A stretch of DNA of 64,000 nt from an uncultured Opitutia bacterium (GCA_903840415.1 CAIMFY010000063.1:1-64000), one strand, 5' to 3'. Shown: positions 8,234 through 17,338, counted from the first letter of the stretch. The notes: a model not told the origin generated them from the letters alone. Numbers and translations: made by a program.

Positions 8234-9349
8234 TTACACCGAAAGCGGCAGCGTGAAACAGAACGTCGCGCCCTTGCCGCGCTCGCTGTGCGCCCAAATG
8301 CGGCCGCCGTGGTCCTCGACGATTTTTTTGCAGATGGTCAGCCCAAGGCCCGTGCCGTGCGCCTTGCCGTGCGTAGTGAAAGGCTCGAAGAGGGTTTCCG
8401 CGATTTCGGACGCGATGCCCCGACCAGTATCCTCGATTTCGACTCGGAGGGCGCTGGCTTCGACGAAGAAGCGAAGGTAGATTTTTCCACCGTCCGGCAT
8501 CTCGTCGACCGCGTTGTTGAGCAGATTGTAGAACAAGCGGGACAGACGCTCGGGTTGCACGCGCACCTCGATTTCGGGCGGAGGATGGCCGAGCTCGAGC
8601 TGCACTCTTCGCTCCGCAATCTCGTGCCGGATTTCATCGGCCAGCGGGCTCATGTAGCGCGCAAAATTTACGGTTGAATACACCGGGAGCTGGCCGGTGG
8701 GCTTGGTAAACTCGATCAACTCCTGTAGCATGTTCGTCATCCGCTCGACTTGCTGGGCGATACGGTTTTGCGCCTTATGGCGCATCGGCGGAGCGGTGAA
8801 GTCGCTGCACGCCAGCTCGGCGGCGAGACCGATCACCTGGAGCGGATTCTTGAAATCGTGCACGATGGTTCGGGCAAAACGGCCGACGACGGCGAGGCGT
8901 TCGGTCTGTAGAATCTCAGCAGCATATTTCTGATTGAGGGCCCGCATGCGGCTGCTAAATTCGCGGATGAGGTTGATCGCGAATTGCGGGCGACGTTCGA
9001 GCAGACCGAGCAGTTCGCCGCGGGCGAGGAAATAGGCTTCCGTCTCATGTTCAGCCGTGGCGGTGGCGGAGCGAGGGGCATCGTCGATCACGGCCATCTC
9101 TCCGAAAAAATCGCCGGGGCCGATCAAGGCGAGCGTCCGGGACTGACCGTCGCCGACCACGGCGGAAATCTGCACGCAGCCTGACTCGACAATGTAAAGC
9201 CCGTCGCCGGGATCGCCGGCGGTGAAAATCACATCGCCCGCTTTGAACCGCAGCCGGTGTCCGGTGCGGCCGAGCGCGCGCAATTCTTCATTCAACGCGC
9301 CGACGAAACGGGTTTCCGAGGACGACATAGGGCGAGTATGGTCAGCCAT
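8234..9349 (-). CDS. sensor histidine kinase with N-terminal cyclic-nucleotide-binding domain
   Basis: Protein of 371 residues with no membrane segment. Residues ~15-130 form a CRP/cNMP-binding fold (FKAGDVIFTAGDPGDGLYIV, LIGPGDFFGEMAVIDDAPRS). A helical linker (NQKYAAEILQTERLAVVGRF) leads to the HisKA motif TIVHDFKNPLQVIGLAAEL, whose His is the phosphoacceptor. The HATPase domain has N (LFYNLLNNAVDEM), G1 (EIEDTGRGI) and G2 (HGTGLGLTICKKIVEDHGG) boxes. No response regulator is adjacent, so it is an orphan kinase. Inference: it couples binding of a cyclic nucleotide, or of another ligand, to phosphotransfer. Confidence 0.9.
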   Translation of the reverse strand: MADHTRPMSSSETRFVGALNEELRALGRTGHRLRFKAGDVIFTAGDPGDGLYIVESGCVQISAVVGDGQSRTLALIGPGDFFGEMAVIDDAPRSATATAEHETEAYFLARGELLGLLERRPQFAINLIREFSSRMRALNQKYAAEILQTERLAVVGRFARTIVHDFKNPLQVIGLAAELACSDFTAPPMRHKAQNRIAQQVERMTNMLQELIEFTKPTGQLPVYSTVNFARYMSPLADEIRHEIAERRVQLELGHPPPEIEVRVQPERLSRLFYNLLNNAVDEMPDGGKIYLRFFVEASALRVEIEDTGRGIASEIAETLFEPFTTHGKAHGTGLGLTICKKIVEDHGGRIWAHSERGKGATFCFTLPLSV

Positions 9350-9469
9350 GCGGAAATGGAAAGTTATTCAGTGTGGGGTTTTCCCCTGTCTTGACCGACC
9401 GTTATTTCGGAGCGCGCCAGGTCAGGGGCCTTGCCAACCTCCGCGCCCCGCGGCCGGTGCAGACGTCGA

Positions 9470-9934
9470 TTACTTTGCGGATGGCACGGGTGCGGCCGGC
9501 GGATTCTTGCAGGACTGCCACGCGAGGAAACGCCACTTACCGTTTTCCTCGCGCCACACAGCGAGGAAATTGAGATCGAGATCGTTCACGCCGCTGGCGT
9601 TGCGCGAATGAATCAGCACGCGGCCGGTCATGAGCACGATGCCGGGCGCGACGGGGACGAAATCCTGCTCCTTGTAATCGTAGGTTTCGTAAACGGTCGC
9701 GTGGCTCGTCAGCGCCTTCATGTAGCTGGCCTTCGTGTCGACGTGGCCACTGGAGTGAGCATAGCGCAGATCGTTGGAAAAAATCGCGTCGAGGCGTGCA
9801 CCGTCACCGGCCTTGACGGCGGCGACGCGCTCGGCATCGGCGGCGCGGACGGAGGCGATGCGTTTGTCGTCCGCCGCATGGAGGGCGACGAGGGCGAAAG
9901 CGAAGCAGGGGAGGAGGCGGAACAGGTTTTTCAT
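9470..9934 (-). CDS. exported NTF2-like (SnoaL/DUF4440) protein
   Basis: Protein of 154 residues from ATG 9934, chosen because it opens a signal peptide (MKNLFRLLPCFAFALVALHA). The mature part has the DUF4440 pattern: RVAAVKAGDGARLDAIFSND, LRYAHSSGHVDTKASYM, a central VLMTGRVLIH strand and the end LAVWREENGKWRFLAWQS. NTF2-like folds bind small ligands, and this one may be a periplasmic binding protein or enzyme. It is downstream of signal peptidase I on the same strand across 89 bp. No catalytic residue can be assigned. Confidence 0.8.
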   Translation of the reverse strand: MKNLFRLLPCFAFALVALHAADDKRIASVRAADAERVAAVKAGDGARLDAIFSNDLRYAHSSGHVDTKASYMKALTSHATVYETYDYKEQDFVPVAPGIVLMTGRVLIHSRNASGVNDLDLNFLAVWREENGKWRFLAWQSCKNPPAAPVPSAK

Positions 9935-10023
9935 GGGGTAAGTGCGGCCAGCACAACGCCCCGAGTGCTGCACCGCAAGCCGTGGTTGCGGGCGCGCGGA
10001 CGGAATGACCGCTTGGGGCTGGC

Positions 10024-10734
10024 TCAATCGAGCGGCGTAAACCAGCGATCGAGGCGCGGGCGCAGCCAGTGTGCGGGATCGGCGGAGACAAATACTGCCT
10101 TCGCCTCTCCGATGATTTCGGCGCGTGGCATGAAGCCGAAGAAGCGTGAGTCGTGGCTGTTATCGCGGTTGTCGCCCATCATGAAGTAGTGGCCGGCGGG
10201 CACGCGTGTCGGACCGAAACTGCGAATCGCGGGTCGAGCGGGCAACGCCATCACCGCGTGCGAGTGCGGGCCGGTTGGGGTGGCGAGCTGCTCGTGCGCA
10301 AAGATGGCGGAGTCGCGCTCCGCCGGCTCAAGATCGCGGGCGCCGCGGGTGTCGGTGGAGAGCGGCGAGTAGGATTGCGCGATGCCGTTCACGAGGAGCA
10401 CATCGCGGCGCAACTCGATGGTATCGCCGGGTTGGCCGACGATGCGTTTTACGAGGCGCGTGCCGGAATCCGGCGCGAAGCAGACCACGATGTCGCCGCG
10501 CACCGGCTCGGCCCAATGCGCCAGCCGAGCGGTGGTGAACGGCACGCGCAGATCGTAGGAGAGTTTGTTGATGAAGACGACGTCGCCGCACAGGATGGTC
10601 GGTTGCATCGAGCCACTCGGCACGTAGTTGATGTCGGCGAGAGCGGACTTGGCGGCAGTGATGAGGAGAAACGGCAGCGCGAGCGGACGGACCCAGTCGT
10701 GCCAGAGGCAACGAATCACTTTTTTGGCGTTCAC
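10024..10734 (-). CDS. lepB: signal peptidase I
   Basis: Protein of 236 residues. One N-terminal membrane helix (VRPLALPFLLITAAKSAL) anchors the enzyme. Box B is VPSGSMQPT with catalytic Ser42, box D holds Lys96 in TRLVKRIVGQPGD, and box E is MGDNRDNSHDSR. These are the Ser/Lys dyad motifs of type I signal peptidases, which remove signal peptides outside the inner membrane. Length is typical for a one-helix form. It should process the many Sec-exported proteins encoded in this window, but not the prepilin-type leaders of the secretion operon. Confidence 0.93.
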   Translation of the reverse strand: MNAKKVIRCLWHDWVRPLALPFLLITAAKSALADINYVPSGSMQPTILCGDVVFINKLSYDLRVPFTTARLAHWAEPVRGDIVVCFAPDSGTRLVKRIVGQPGDTIELRRDVLLVNGIAQSYSPLSTDTRGARDLEPAERDSAIFAHEQLATPTGPHSHAVMALPARPAIRSFGPTRVPAGHYFMMGDNRDNSHDSRFFGFMPRAEIIGEAKAVFVSADPAHWLRPRLDRWFTPLD

Positions 10735-10854
10735 AATCGGAGGATTAGGCCATGCGGCGTAATATGCGAACCGGTTGGGACCAGCGGCACGGAGAGTGGT
10801 TCAAGCGGCGAAAATTCGTTTGTTTTCAGAGTGGGGCGGCCCGATAGTCCGCAG

Positions 10855-11796
10855 ATGTTGGCTAATTCCCCCTCCGCCGCGTTGGCGCGGCTATTCGACG
10901 AAGTCGGCACCGTTGATTGTGTCGGTGTCGAGGAACGCGTGGCGAAATACACCACGCGTTCGATCAAGAAAGCCTCGAAGGTCAAGGGCCTGAAACTCGC
11001 CGTCTCGATGGTTGATCTCACCACACTTGAGGGCAAGGACACGCCCGGCAAGGTGGCTTCGCTCTGCCGGAAGGCGCTGCGTCCGCATGAGGATCCGGGC
11101 GTGCCGTCGGTTGCGGCGGTGTGCGTTTATCCGGCGATGGTGCGCCATGCGCGTAAGGCGCTCGGCAGCGACACCGCGGTGCGCATCGCGTCGGTCGCGA
11201 CGGCGTTTCCGAGCGGGCAGGCGCCCCTGAAGACGCGGCTCGCCGAGGTGAAAGCAGCCGTGGCCGACGGCGCGGACGAAATCGACATGGTGATCAATCG
11301 CGGTGCGTATCTTGCGGGCGAGCTGGCCGAGGTGCAGGACGAAATCGCCGCGGTCAGCGCCGCTCGCGGCGATGCGACACTCAAGGTCATCCTCGAGGTC
11401 AGCGAACTTGAAACCTACGACAACATCCGCGCCGCCTCCTTCCTTGCGATGCGAGTGATCCGCGAGGGCGACTTCATCAAGACAAGCACCGGCAAGACCT
11501 CGCTCAACGCCACGCTCGGCAACAACCAGGTGATGCTCGAGGCCATCCGCGACTTCTACCTCGACACCGGCGTCGCTATCGGGATGAAACCTGCGGGCGG
11601 CATCCGCACCGCGAAACAGTCGCTCCAATTTCTCATCGCCGTGAAAGAAACCCTCGGCGACGCGTGGCTGACGAACGAGCGCTACCGCTTTGGCGCCAGC
11701 GCGCTGCTCAACGATCTGCTCCGCCAGATCGAGACGCAGAAGACCGGGGCTTACCAAGCACCCTACTATTTCAGCGATGCCGCCGAGAGCTACTAA
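10855..11796 (+). CDS. deoC: deoxyribose-phosphate aldolase
   Basis: Protein of 313 residues from ATG 10855; the frame is open upstream, but that part overlaps lepB antisense and is not protein-like. The enzyme splits 2-deoxyribose-5-phosphate into acetaldehyde and glyceraldehyde-3-phosphate. The Schiff-base lysine is in FIKTSTGKTS (Lys209). Other family motifs are DEIDMVINRGA, LKVILEVSELE and GMKPAGGIRT. It is about 60 residues longer than E. coli DeoC, with an N-terminal extension like actinobacterial and verrucomicrobial forms. The next gene, an aldehyde dehydrogenase 15 bp away, could oxidise the acetaldehyde. With deoA at 24.3 kb this gives a route for deoxynucleosides. Confidence 0.93.
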   Translation: MLANSPSAALARLFDEVGTVDCVGVEERVAKYTTRSIKKASKVKGLKLAVSMVDLTTLEGKDTPGKVASLCRKALRPHEDPGVPSVAAVCVYPAMVRHARKALGSDTAVRIASVATAFPSGQAPLKTRLAEVKAAVADGADEIDMVINRGAYLAGELAEVQDEIAAVSAARGDATLKVILEVSELETYDNIRAASFLAMRVIREGDFIKTSTGKTSLNATLGNNQVMLEAIRDFYLDTGVAIGMKPAGGIRTAKQSLQFLIAVKETLGDAWLTNERYRFGASALLNDLLRQIETQKTGAYQAPYYFSDAAESY

Positions 11797-11811
11797 CCGA
11801 GGAGAAACTTC

Positions 11812-13329
11812 ATGGCTACTTTGACGACCGACAAGAAACCCGCCCGCTCCGCGTCCCGTGCGAACGGCCGCCCGCGCCCTGAACTGATTTTCGGCGACCT
11901 CTGGGAATTCGACCCCGCGCCCGAGACCGCCGACCCGAAGCTCAAGCCGCGCTACGATCTTTTTATCGGCGGCAAGTTCGTCGCGCCGGCGAGCGGCAAG
12001 TATTTCGACTCCATTAATCCCGCCAATGAGCAGAAGCTCGCGGAACTCGCCGTCGGCGGCGCCGCGGACGTGGATGCGGCTTACCAAGCCGCTTCCAAGG
12101 CGTTTGAGTCGGTTTGGGGCAAGATGCCCGGCAAGGAGCGCGGCAAATATTTGTTCCGAATCGCGCGGCTCTTGCAGGACCGCGCCCGCGAATTCGCCGT
12201 CGCTGAGACCATGGACAACGGCAAGCCGATCCGCGAGACGCGCGACTTCGACGTGCCGATGGCCGCAGCGCATTTCTTCTACCACGGCGGCTGGGCCGAC
12301 AAGCTTGACTACGCAGCGCCGGGCCGCCGGATGGCGCCGCTCGGCGTCGTCGCCCAGGTCATCCCGTGGAATTTCCCGCTGCTCATGCTGTCGTGGAAAA
12401 TCGCGCCGGCGCTGGCCGCCGGCAACTGCGTTGTCATTAAGCCCGCGACGAACACGCCAATCAACGCCGTCAAGCTCGCCGAGATTTTTCAGGACGCCGG
12501 CCTGCCGCCGGGCGTCGTCAACGTCATCACCGGCCCCGGCTCGACCGGCGGGCTCATGATGGCCCACCCGAGCGCGGCGAAGATCGCGTTCACCGGCTCG
12601 ACCGAGGTCGGCAAAGTCATCATGCGATCGGTCGCCGGCACGGAAAAAAAGATGACGATGGAACTCGGTGGCAAGGCCGCGAACATCGTCTTCGACGACG
12701 CGCCGATCGATCAGGCGGTCGAAGGCATCGTCAACGGCATCTTCTTCAACCAGGGCCAGGTCTGCTGCGCCGGCTCGCGCCTCTTGGTGCATGAGTCAGT
12801 CGCCGACTTGGTGGTCTCAAAGCTCAAGAATCGCCTCCGCGTCCTGCGCGTCGGCGATCCGCTCGACAAGAACACCGACGTCGGCGCGATCGTCTCGCGG
12901 GCGCAGTTGGACAGTATTCAGGAATATCTGGACATCGGCGTGAAGGAAGGCGCCGAGATGTGGCAGCCCCCGTTCCGCCGGCCGGCGAAGGGATTTTTCC
13001 TGCCACCGACGATTTTTACCGGCGTTACGATGAGCCATCGGATCGCGCGCGAGGAGATTTTCGGGCCGGTGCTCAGCATCCTCACCTTCCGCACCGTGGA
13101 GGAGGCGATCGAGAAGGCGAACAATACTGCCTACGGCCTCAGCGCTGGCGTCTGGACCGACAAGGGCTCGCGCATTCTGAAGATGTCCACGGAGCTCAAA
13201 GCCGGTGTCGTCTGGGCGAACACGTTCAACAAGTTCGACCCCACGTCGCCGTTCGGTGGTTACAAAGAAAGCGGTTTCGGCCGCGAAGGCGGCCGCCAGG
13301 GCCTGCTCGACTACGCGAAACTCGTCTGA
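11812..13329 (+). CDS. NAD(P)-dependent aldehyde dehydrogenase
   Basis: Full-length ALDH of 505 residues preceded by a good GAGGAG ribosome site in the 15-bp gap after deoC. Motifs: [20 protein letters not shown] (cofactor site), [27 protein letters not shown] with general-base Glu284, [10 protein letters not shown] with nucleophile Cys318, and [11 protein letters not shown]. Position in the operon suggests it takes acetaldehyde from the DeoC reaction to acetate, which is inference. About 45 residues at the N-terminus precede the core ([15 protein letters not shown]), a feature shared with the short ALDH-like partner operon type. Confidence 0.93.
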   Translation: MATLTTDKKPARSASRANGRPRPELIFGDLWEFDPAPETADPKLKPRYDLFIGGKFVAPASGKYFDSINPANEQKLAELAVGGAADVDAAYQAASKAFESVWGKMPGKERGKYLFRIARLLQDRAREFAVAETMDNGKPIRETRDFDVPMAAAHFFYHGGWADKLDYAAPGRRMAPLGVVAQVIPWNFPLLMLSWKIAPALAAGNCVVIKPATNTPINAVKLAEIFQDAGLPPGVVNVITGPGSTGGLMMAHPSAAKIAFTGSTEVGKVIMRSVAGTEKKMTMELGGKAANIVFDDAPIDQAVEGIVNGIFFNQGQVCCAGSRLLVHESVADLVVSKLKNRLRVLRVGDPLDKNTDVGAIVSRAQLDSIQEYLDIGVKEGAEMWQPPFRRPAKGFFLPPTIFTGVTMSHRIAREEIFGPVLSILTFRTVEEAIEKANNTAYGLSAGVWTDKGSRILKMSTELKAGVVWANTFNKFDPTSPFGGYKESGFGREGGRQGLLDYAKLV

Positions 13330-13334
13330 CACCC

Positions 13335-14690
13335 ATGGCCAAACAACAGTATTTCACCGCCCCGATCAAAACTGATCGGATGCCGCCGGGCATTCCGTAC
13401 ATCGTCGGCAACGAAGCCGCGGAGCGGTTCAATTTCTACGGGATGCGCGCGGTGCTCGTCGTGTTCATGACGAAGTATCTCGTCGACCGCAGCGGCGCGC
13501 TCGCGCCGATGGCCGAGAACGACGCGAACAAGTGGTATCATCTGTTTCTCTCGGCGAATTATTTTTTCCCGACCATCGGCGCGATCATCTCGGACGCGTT
13601 TTGGGGAAAATACAAAATGATCATCCGGCTCTCGCTGGTTTACTGCCTCGGCAGTCTGGCGCTGGCGTTTGATCATACGCGGCTCGGTCTGGCGATGGGC
13701 CTCACGCTCATCGCGATGGGTTCGGGCGGTATCAAGCCCTGCGTGTCATCGCATGTCGGCGACCAGTTTGGATCCGGCAACCAGCATCTCCTCGCGCGGG
13801 CGTTTGGCTGGTTTTATTTCTCGGTCAACTTCGGCTCGTTTTTCTCGATCCTGCTGATTCCGGTGCTGCTCGACAAGTATGGCGCGGGCCTGGCCTTCGG
13901 TGTGCCAGCGGTGCTGATGCTCTCGGCGACGGTGATTTTTTGGACGGGGCGCTACAAATACGCCCACATCCCCGCCGGCGGGAAAACCTTTCTGAAGGAT
14001 ACCTTCAACCGCGAGGGCTTTGCGACGCTCGGCCGGATCGCGATCATTTTCGCATTCGTTGCGGTGTTCTGGTCGCTCTGGGATCAGAGCGGCGGCGAGT
14101 GGATTACCCAGGCAACGAAAATGGATCTTCACTTCGCGGGCATCAACTGGCTCCCGTCGCAAATCGGGGCGGTCAACGCGATCATGATTCTGGCGTTCAT
14201 TCCGCTGTTCCAATATTTCATCTACCCGGCGATCAGCCGCGTGTTTCCGCTGACGCCGCTGCGGAAGATCGGCCTTGGCCTCATCGTCACGGGCGTGTCC
14301 TTCCTCGTGAGCGCGTGGATCGAGCGCCAGATCGCCGCGGGCCTGAAGCCGAGCATCGGCTGGCAGTTGCCCGCCTATGCGCTGCTCTCCGCCGGCGAGG
14401 TGATGGTGTCGATCACGGGTCTGGAGTTTGCCTACACGCAGGCGCCGACGCACATGAAGGCGATGGTGCAGGCGATCTACCTGCTGGCGGTGTCGGCGGG
14501 GAATCTGTTCACGGCGCTCGTCCATGTGTTCATCGCGAATCCCGACGGCACCGTGAAGCTGCAGGGCTCCGCCTACTATAATTTCTTCGCCGCGCTTTCG
14601 ATCGGTTGCGTGGCGCTCTACGTCTTTGTCGCGAAAGCCTACAAGGAGAAAACCTATCTGCAGGGCGACGCCTTGCCGGCTACCGCCTGA
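13335..14690 (+). CDS. POT-family proton-dependent oligopeptide (or nucleoside-like) transporter
   Basis: Protein of 451 residues starting 5 bp after the ALDH stop. The N-terminal signature NEAAERFNFYGMRAVLVVFM contains the proton-coupling E-x-x-E-R-F-x-x-Y motif of POT/PTR carriers. About 12 membrane helices are visible. Other family segments are GSGGIKPCVSSHVGDQF (the PTR2 signature) and the late SAGEVMVSITGLEFAYTQAP. POT carriers import di- and tripeptides. Inside a deoC operon a different small substrate cannot be excluded. Overlapping reading frames on the minus strand are shadows. Confidence 0.9.
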   Translation: MAKQQYFTAPIKTDRMPPGIPYIVGNEAAERFNFYGMRAVLVVFMTKYLVDRSGALAPMAENDANKWYHLFLSANYFFPTIGAIISDAFWGKYKMIIRLSLVYCLGSLALAFDHTRLGLAMGLTLIAMGSGGIKPCVSSHVGDQFGSGNQHLLARAFGWFYFSVNFGSFFSILLIPVLLDKYGAGLAFGVPAVLMLSATVIFWTGRYKYAHIPAGGKTFLKDTFNREGFATLGRIAIIFAFVAVFWSLWDQSGGEWITQATKMDLHFAGINWLPSQIGAVNAIMILAFIPLFQYFIYPAISRVFPLTPLRKIGLGLIVTGVSFLVSAWIERQIAAGLKPSIGWQLPAYALLSAGEVMVSITGLEFAYTQAPTHMKAMVQAIYLLAVSAGNLFTALVHVFIANPDGTVKLQGSAYYNFFAALSIGCVALYVFVAKAYKEKTYLQGDALPATA

Positions 14691-14708
14691 TTTCAACCAC
14701 GCCCAACC

Positions 14709-15569
14709 ATGTCACGCCTCCCCATCACCAAAACTCCGAAGCCCTACGTCGGCGGCGCGTTTATCCGCTCCGAGAGCGGCCGCGTGTTTCCAGTCAAGGA
14801 CGCCGCGGGCAACTTTTTCGCCAACATCCCGCAGTGCACGCGCAAGGATCTGCGCAACGCCGTTGAGGCCGCCGCGAAGGCCGGTCCCGGCTGGGCGAAG
14901 CGCACCGCCTACAACCGCGGCCAGATTCTTTACCGCCTCGGCGAGATGCTCGAGGCGCGCCGCGCCGAGATGATCGACACGCTCGCGCTCTTCGGCGCGA
15001 CGAAATCCGCCGCGGCGAAGGATGTCGATGTCTCGACCGACCGGCTGATCTACTACGCCGGCTGGAGCGACAAATACGAACAGGTGCTCGGCAACGTGAA
15101 TCCGGTCGCCGCGCCGTATTTCAATTTTACCGTGACGGAGCCAATGGGCGTCGTCGGCGTGCTCGCGCCCGATTCGCCGGCGCTGCTCGGCCTCGTCTCG
15201 CTCGTTGCCCCCGTGATCGTGAGCGGCAACACGGTCGTCGCCCACGTTTCCGAGAAGACGCCGTATCCCGCCATCCTCTTCGGCGAAATGCTCGCGACGA
15301 GCGATCTGCCCGGCGGCGTGGTCAATTTGCTGAGCGGCTTCCGCAAAGAGTTGCTGCCGACTTTCGCCACGCACACGCACCTGCGAGCGATCAGCGCCAC
15401 CGCGTCAGCCGACGAGCGAAAGACGCTCCGGCTCGGCGCCGCCGAGAGCATCAAGCGCGTGAAATTCACCGACAGCGACATCGACTGGTTCGCCGCCACG
15501 GCGCAAAGTCCCTACGCGATCCGCGACACGCTTGAGTTCAAGACGACGTGGCACCCGATCGGAGCGTGA
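14709..15569 (+). CDS. half-length aldehyde dehydrogenase-like protein without catalytic cysteine
   Basis: Protein of 286 residues. It aligns by motif with the N-terminal, cofactor-binding half of ALDH (YVGGAFIRSESGR, EPMGVVGVLAPDSPALLGLV, VSGNTVVAHVSEK). At the place of ELGGKA it has LRLGAAESIKRVKF, so the general-base Glu is missing, and it stops before the cysteine domain with a distinct tail (DTLEFKTTWHPIGA). The regular end and good codon use argue for a conserved short family and not a recent truncation. It probably acts as a partner of the full-length ALDH three genes upstream in the same operon. It could be a pseudoenzyme subunit or a cofactor-binding regulator. Confidence 0.8.
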   Translation: MSRLPITKTPKPYVGGAFIRSESGRVFPVKDAAGNFFANIPQCTRKDLRNAVEAAAKAGPGWAKRTAYNRGQILYRLGEMLEARRAEMIDTLALFGATKSAAAKDVDVSTDRLIYYAGWSDKYEQVLGNVNPVAAPYFNFTVTEPMGVVGVLAPDSPALLGLVSLVAPVIVSGNTVVAHVSEKTPYPAILFGEMLATSDLPGGVVNLLSGFRKELLPTFATHTHLRAISATASADERKTLRLGAAESIKRVKFTDSDIDWFAATAQSPYAIRDTLEFKTTWHPIGA

Positions 15570-15618
15570 GGCCTGCGTCACCTGCTTGGGATGGCTGCAA
15601 GGCTCAAGCGACGGTGGA

Positions 15619-16038
15619 CTATTTCACCAGGGGCCGGGGATAGGGGCTGACGTTTCCATCCCAACCGTAATCGTAGTCGTGATAGATGAGCGGGGCGCCA
15701 TCGGATGGCTTGGCGTTCGCGGTGTTGAATCCTGGAAAACGCCGGACTCGATGGGAAATCAGCACGACCGATTCGACCGTTTCCGCGCTATTGAATTCGA
15801 CTTGGAGCGCCTCGAAATTTCCTTTGCCGTATCGTTCCTCCCAGCGGAGGCGATCAACCGCGGCAGTTAATTGGGGGGCGCCCAAAATCGCGGTGACAGC
15901 CTGGCGTGTCATGCCGCGCTGGATCGTTTGGTAGCGGTGGGCGGCGTCCGCCAATCGTTGAGTCGCTTCCCTTGGCAGGCTGGTGCAACCGGCGGCTGCC
16001 AAGCACAGGGCGAGAGCGATAACGGGGTAGGTTTTCAT
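15619..16038 (-). CDS. BamE/SmpA-like outer-membrane lipoprotein
   Basis: Protein of 139 residues from ATG 16038. The lipoprotein signal MKTYPVIALALCLAAAGC ends in a lipobox with Cys18. The mature part has the SmpA/OmlA pattern: IQRGMTRQAVTAILGAPQL, then a strand WEERYGKGNFEALQVEF and VVLISHRVRRFPGF. BamE proteins help assemble outer-membrane proteins, but many paralogues of this fold have other roles. The Tyr/Asp-rich end (IYHDYDYGWDGNVSPYP) is unusual. It faces the aldehyde dehydrogenase operon convergently. Confidence 0.65.
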   Translation of the reverse strand: MKTYPVIALALCLAAAGCTSLPREATQRLADAAHRYQTIQRGMTRQAVTAILGAPQLTAAVDRLRWEERYGKGNFEALQVEFNSAETVESVVLISHRVRRFPGFNTANAKPSDGAPLIYHDYDYGWDGNVSPYPRPLVK

Positions 16039-16138
16039 AGGGTGCTGTGGCTCAGTGCAAGCTACCAGGTCAGACGGTCGGGCAACGGAAAAGACGCGGA
16101 CGGTTTTGGCACGACGAGAGGGGGCGGCCGGGCCCAGA

Positions 16139-16318
16139 CTAGATTTTCGTGGTGCGGCTGGTAGCGTTCTCGGCGAGGTGTTCGATGATTTTTTCGAGCC
16201 GGCGGGCGCGAATCTCGGGTGTGCGCATCGGCGCCGAGCGCGCCGACGATTTTCGGCGGAATGATGACGGAGCGCAGGATGCTGACTTTGACGATGTACG
16301 GTGAACGAGGGCCAGCGG
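16139..16318 (-). pseudogene. remnant of a YdeI/OmdA-like (DUF1905) protein, internally deleted
   Basis: Just downstream of the ribokinase stop, one minus frame reads SPYIVKVSILRSVIIPPKIV-GALGAD, like the start of a DUF1905 domain. A second frame then reads TPEIRARRLEKIIEHLAENA-TSRTTKI to TAG at 16141-16139, like the C-terminal R-A-R-R-x-x-K-I helix of YdeI/OmdA proteins. The middle of the usual protein (about 100 residues) is absent and the two halves are in different frames, so this looks like an internal deletion. The recognition is from motif memory only. Confidence 0.4.
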
Positions 16319-17266
16319 TCAGAGGGTGCGAAGAAATTTCGCGATCGCGCGCGCGGTCGGCATCGACGGCGCGGTGCCGAATTTCGTGGCCGAGAGGGCG
16401 GCGACGGCATTGGCGAAGCGCGCGGCGGCGAGGTGGTCGCCGGCGAATTTCACGAGCCCGGCGGAAAATCCTCCAGCAAACGCATCGCCCGCGCCCGTCG
16501 TGTCGACGACCTTCACGCGATGCGCGCCGAGCGCGGTGAAGCCGTCGCGCTGCGAAACGAAACAGCCGCGCGCTCCGAGTGTGACGATGACGGTCGGCAC
16601 GCCGAGTCGGCGGCAAACACCATGCAAGACTGCAGGCGAGCGAGCCGCGAGCGTGGCGGCGCGGAAATTTTTCCGTGGCGCGAGATCGAGCTGGCGCACC
16701 AGCGCGTCGAACTCGCTCTCGTTCGGCAGCAGCACGTCGGTGAGCGCAAGAATGCGCGGATCGAAGTCGGCGCGCATCGGGGCGGGATTGAGCACGGTGG
16801 TCGCGCCGGCGCGGCGCGCGAGCCGGAAGACGTGCGCGTTAACGGCGAGATTCGTCTCATGCTGGCACACGACCACGCGCGCCCCGTGGATAGACGACAC
16901 CGGCACATCGCGGGGCGCCAGTGCGGCGTTGGCGCCGAGGGCGACGATGATTTGGTTTTGTCCTGCCGCATCGACGAGAATCGCGGCGGTCCCGGTGGCG
17001 TGCGGCGGCTTGGTGACGAAGCGCGCGGCGATGCCTTCCGCGCGATAGAAGGCGCGCGCTACGCCCGCGAATTCATCGCGCCCGAGTGCGCCAATGAACG
17101 CGGTCGGCACCCCGGCTCGCGCCGCCGCGACGGCCTGGTTGGAACCCTTCCCTCCGGGCCCGGCCGCGAATTTCCCGACGACCGTTTCGCCCGCCCGTGG
17201 CAGCTCCGCGCACCGCCACGTGAGATCCTGAACATAGCTGCCGACTACGACCACCGCGGGTTTCAT
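16319..17266 (-). CDS. rbsK: ribokinase-family sugar kinase
   Basis: Protein of 315 residues from ATG 17266. PfkB signature 1 is seen as AAGPGGKGSNQAVAAARAG near residue 35, and signature 2 as VVDTTGAGDAFAGGFSAGL near 255, with the catalytic Asp in GAGDAF. Other family segments are NPAPMRADFDPRIL and PNESEFDALV. Ribokinases phosphorylate ribose at O5. Deoxyribokinase activity is possible given deoC nearby on the opposite strand, but nothing in the sequence decides this. A GTG start at 17311 is possible but adds a non-conserved stretch. Confidence 0.85.
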   Translation of the reverse strand: MKPAVVVVGSYVQDLTWRCAELPRAGETVVGKFAAGPGGKGSNQAVAAARAGVPTAFIGALGRDEFAGVARAFYRAEGIAARFVTKPPHATGTAAILVDAAGQNQIIVALGANAALAPRDVPVSSIHGARVVVCQHETNLAVNAHVFRLARRAGATTVLNPAPMRADFDPRILALTDVLLPNESEFDALVRQLDLAPRKNFRAATLAARSPAVLHGVCRRLGVPTVIVTLGARGCFVSQRDGFTALGAHRVKVVDTTGAGDAFAGGFSAGLVKFAGDHLAAARFANAVAALSATKFGTAPSMPTARAIAKFLRTL

Positions 17267-17309
17267 TCGACGAACACTGGCGCGCACCGGTAGCGCTGAC
17301 AAGCCGCGC

Positions 17310-17338
17310 ACCGTTCATCCCCGCCGGGGGCCATTCAT
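17310..17338. promoter_or_regulatory. candidate LytTR-regulator binding repeats
   Basis: The direct repeat accgttcat (17310-17318) and gccattcat (17330-17338) is spaced 20 bp start to start, two helix turns. The first copy fits the 9-bp consensus known for LytTR/AlgR regulators ([TA][AC][CA]GTTN[AG][TG]); the second has two mismatches. The pair lies about 165 bp upstream of a kinase gene whose partner is a LytTR regulator, so autoregulation is plausible. Confidence 0.35.

Noticed and set aside
9350-9469. 120-bp gap between the cNMP-binding kinase and the NTF2-like gene
   Set aside because: Searched for small genes, hairpins and promoters; nothing convincing.
10891-12792. Long open frame of about 630 codons on the minus strand
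   Set aside because: It is antisense to deoC and the aldehyde dehydrogenase gene, which carry clear family motifs. High GC keeps the opposite frame open; its residues are Arg/Asp/His-rich and show no domain.
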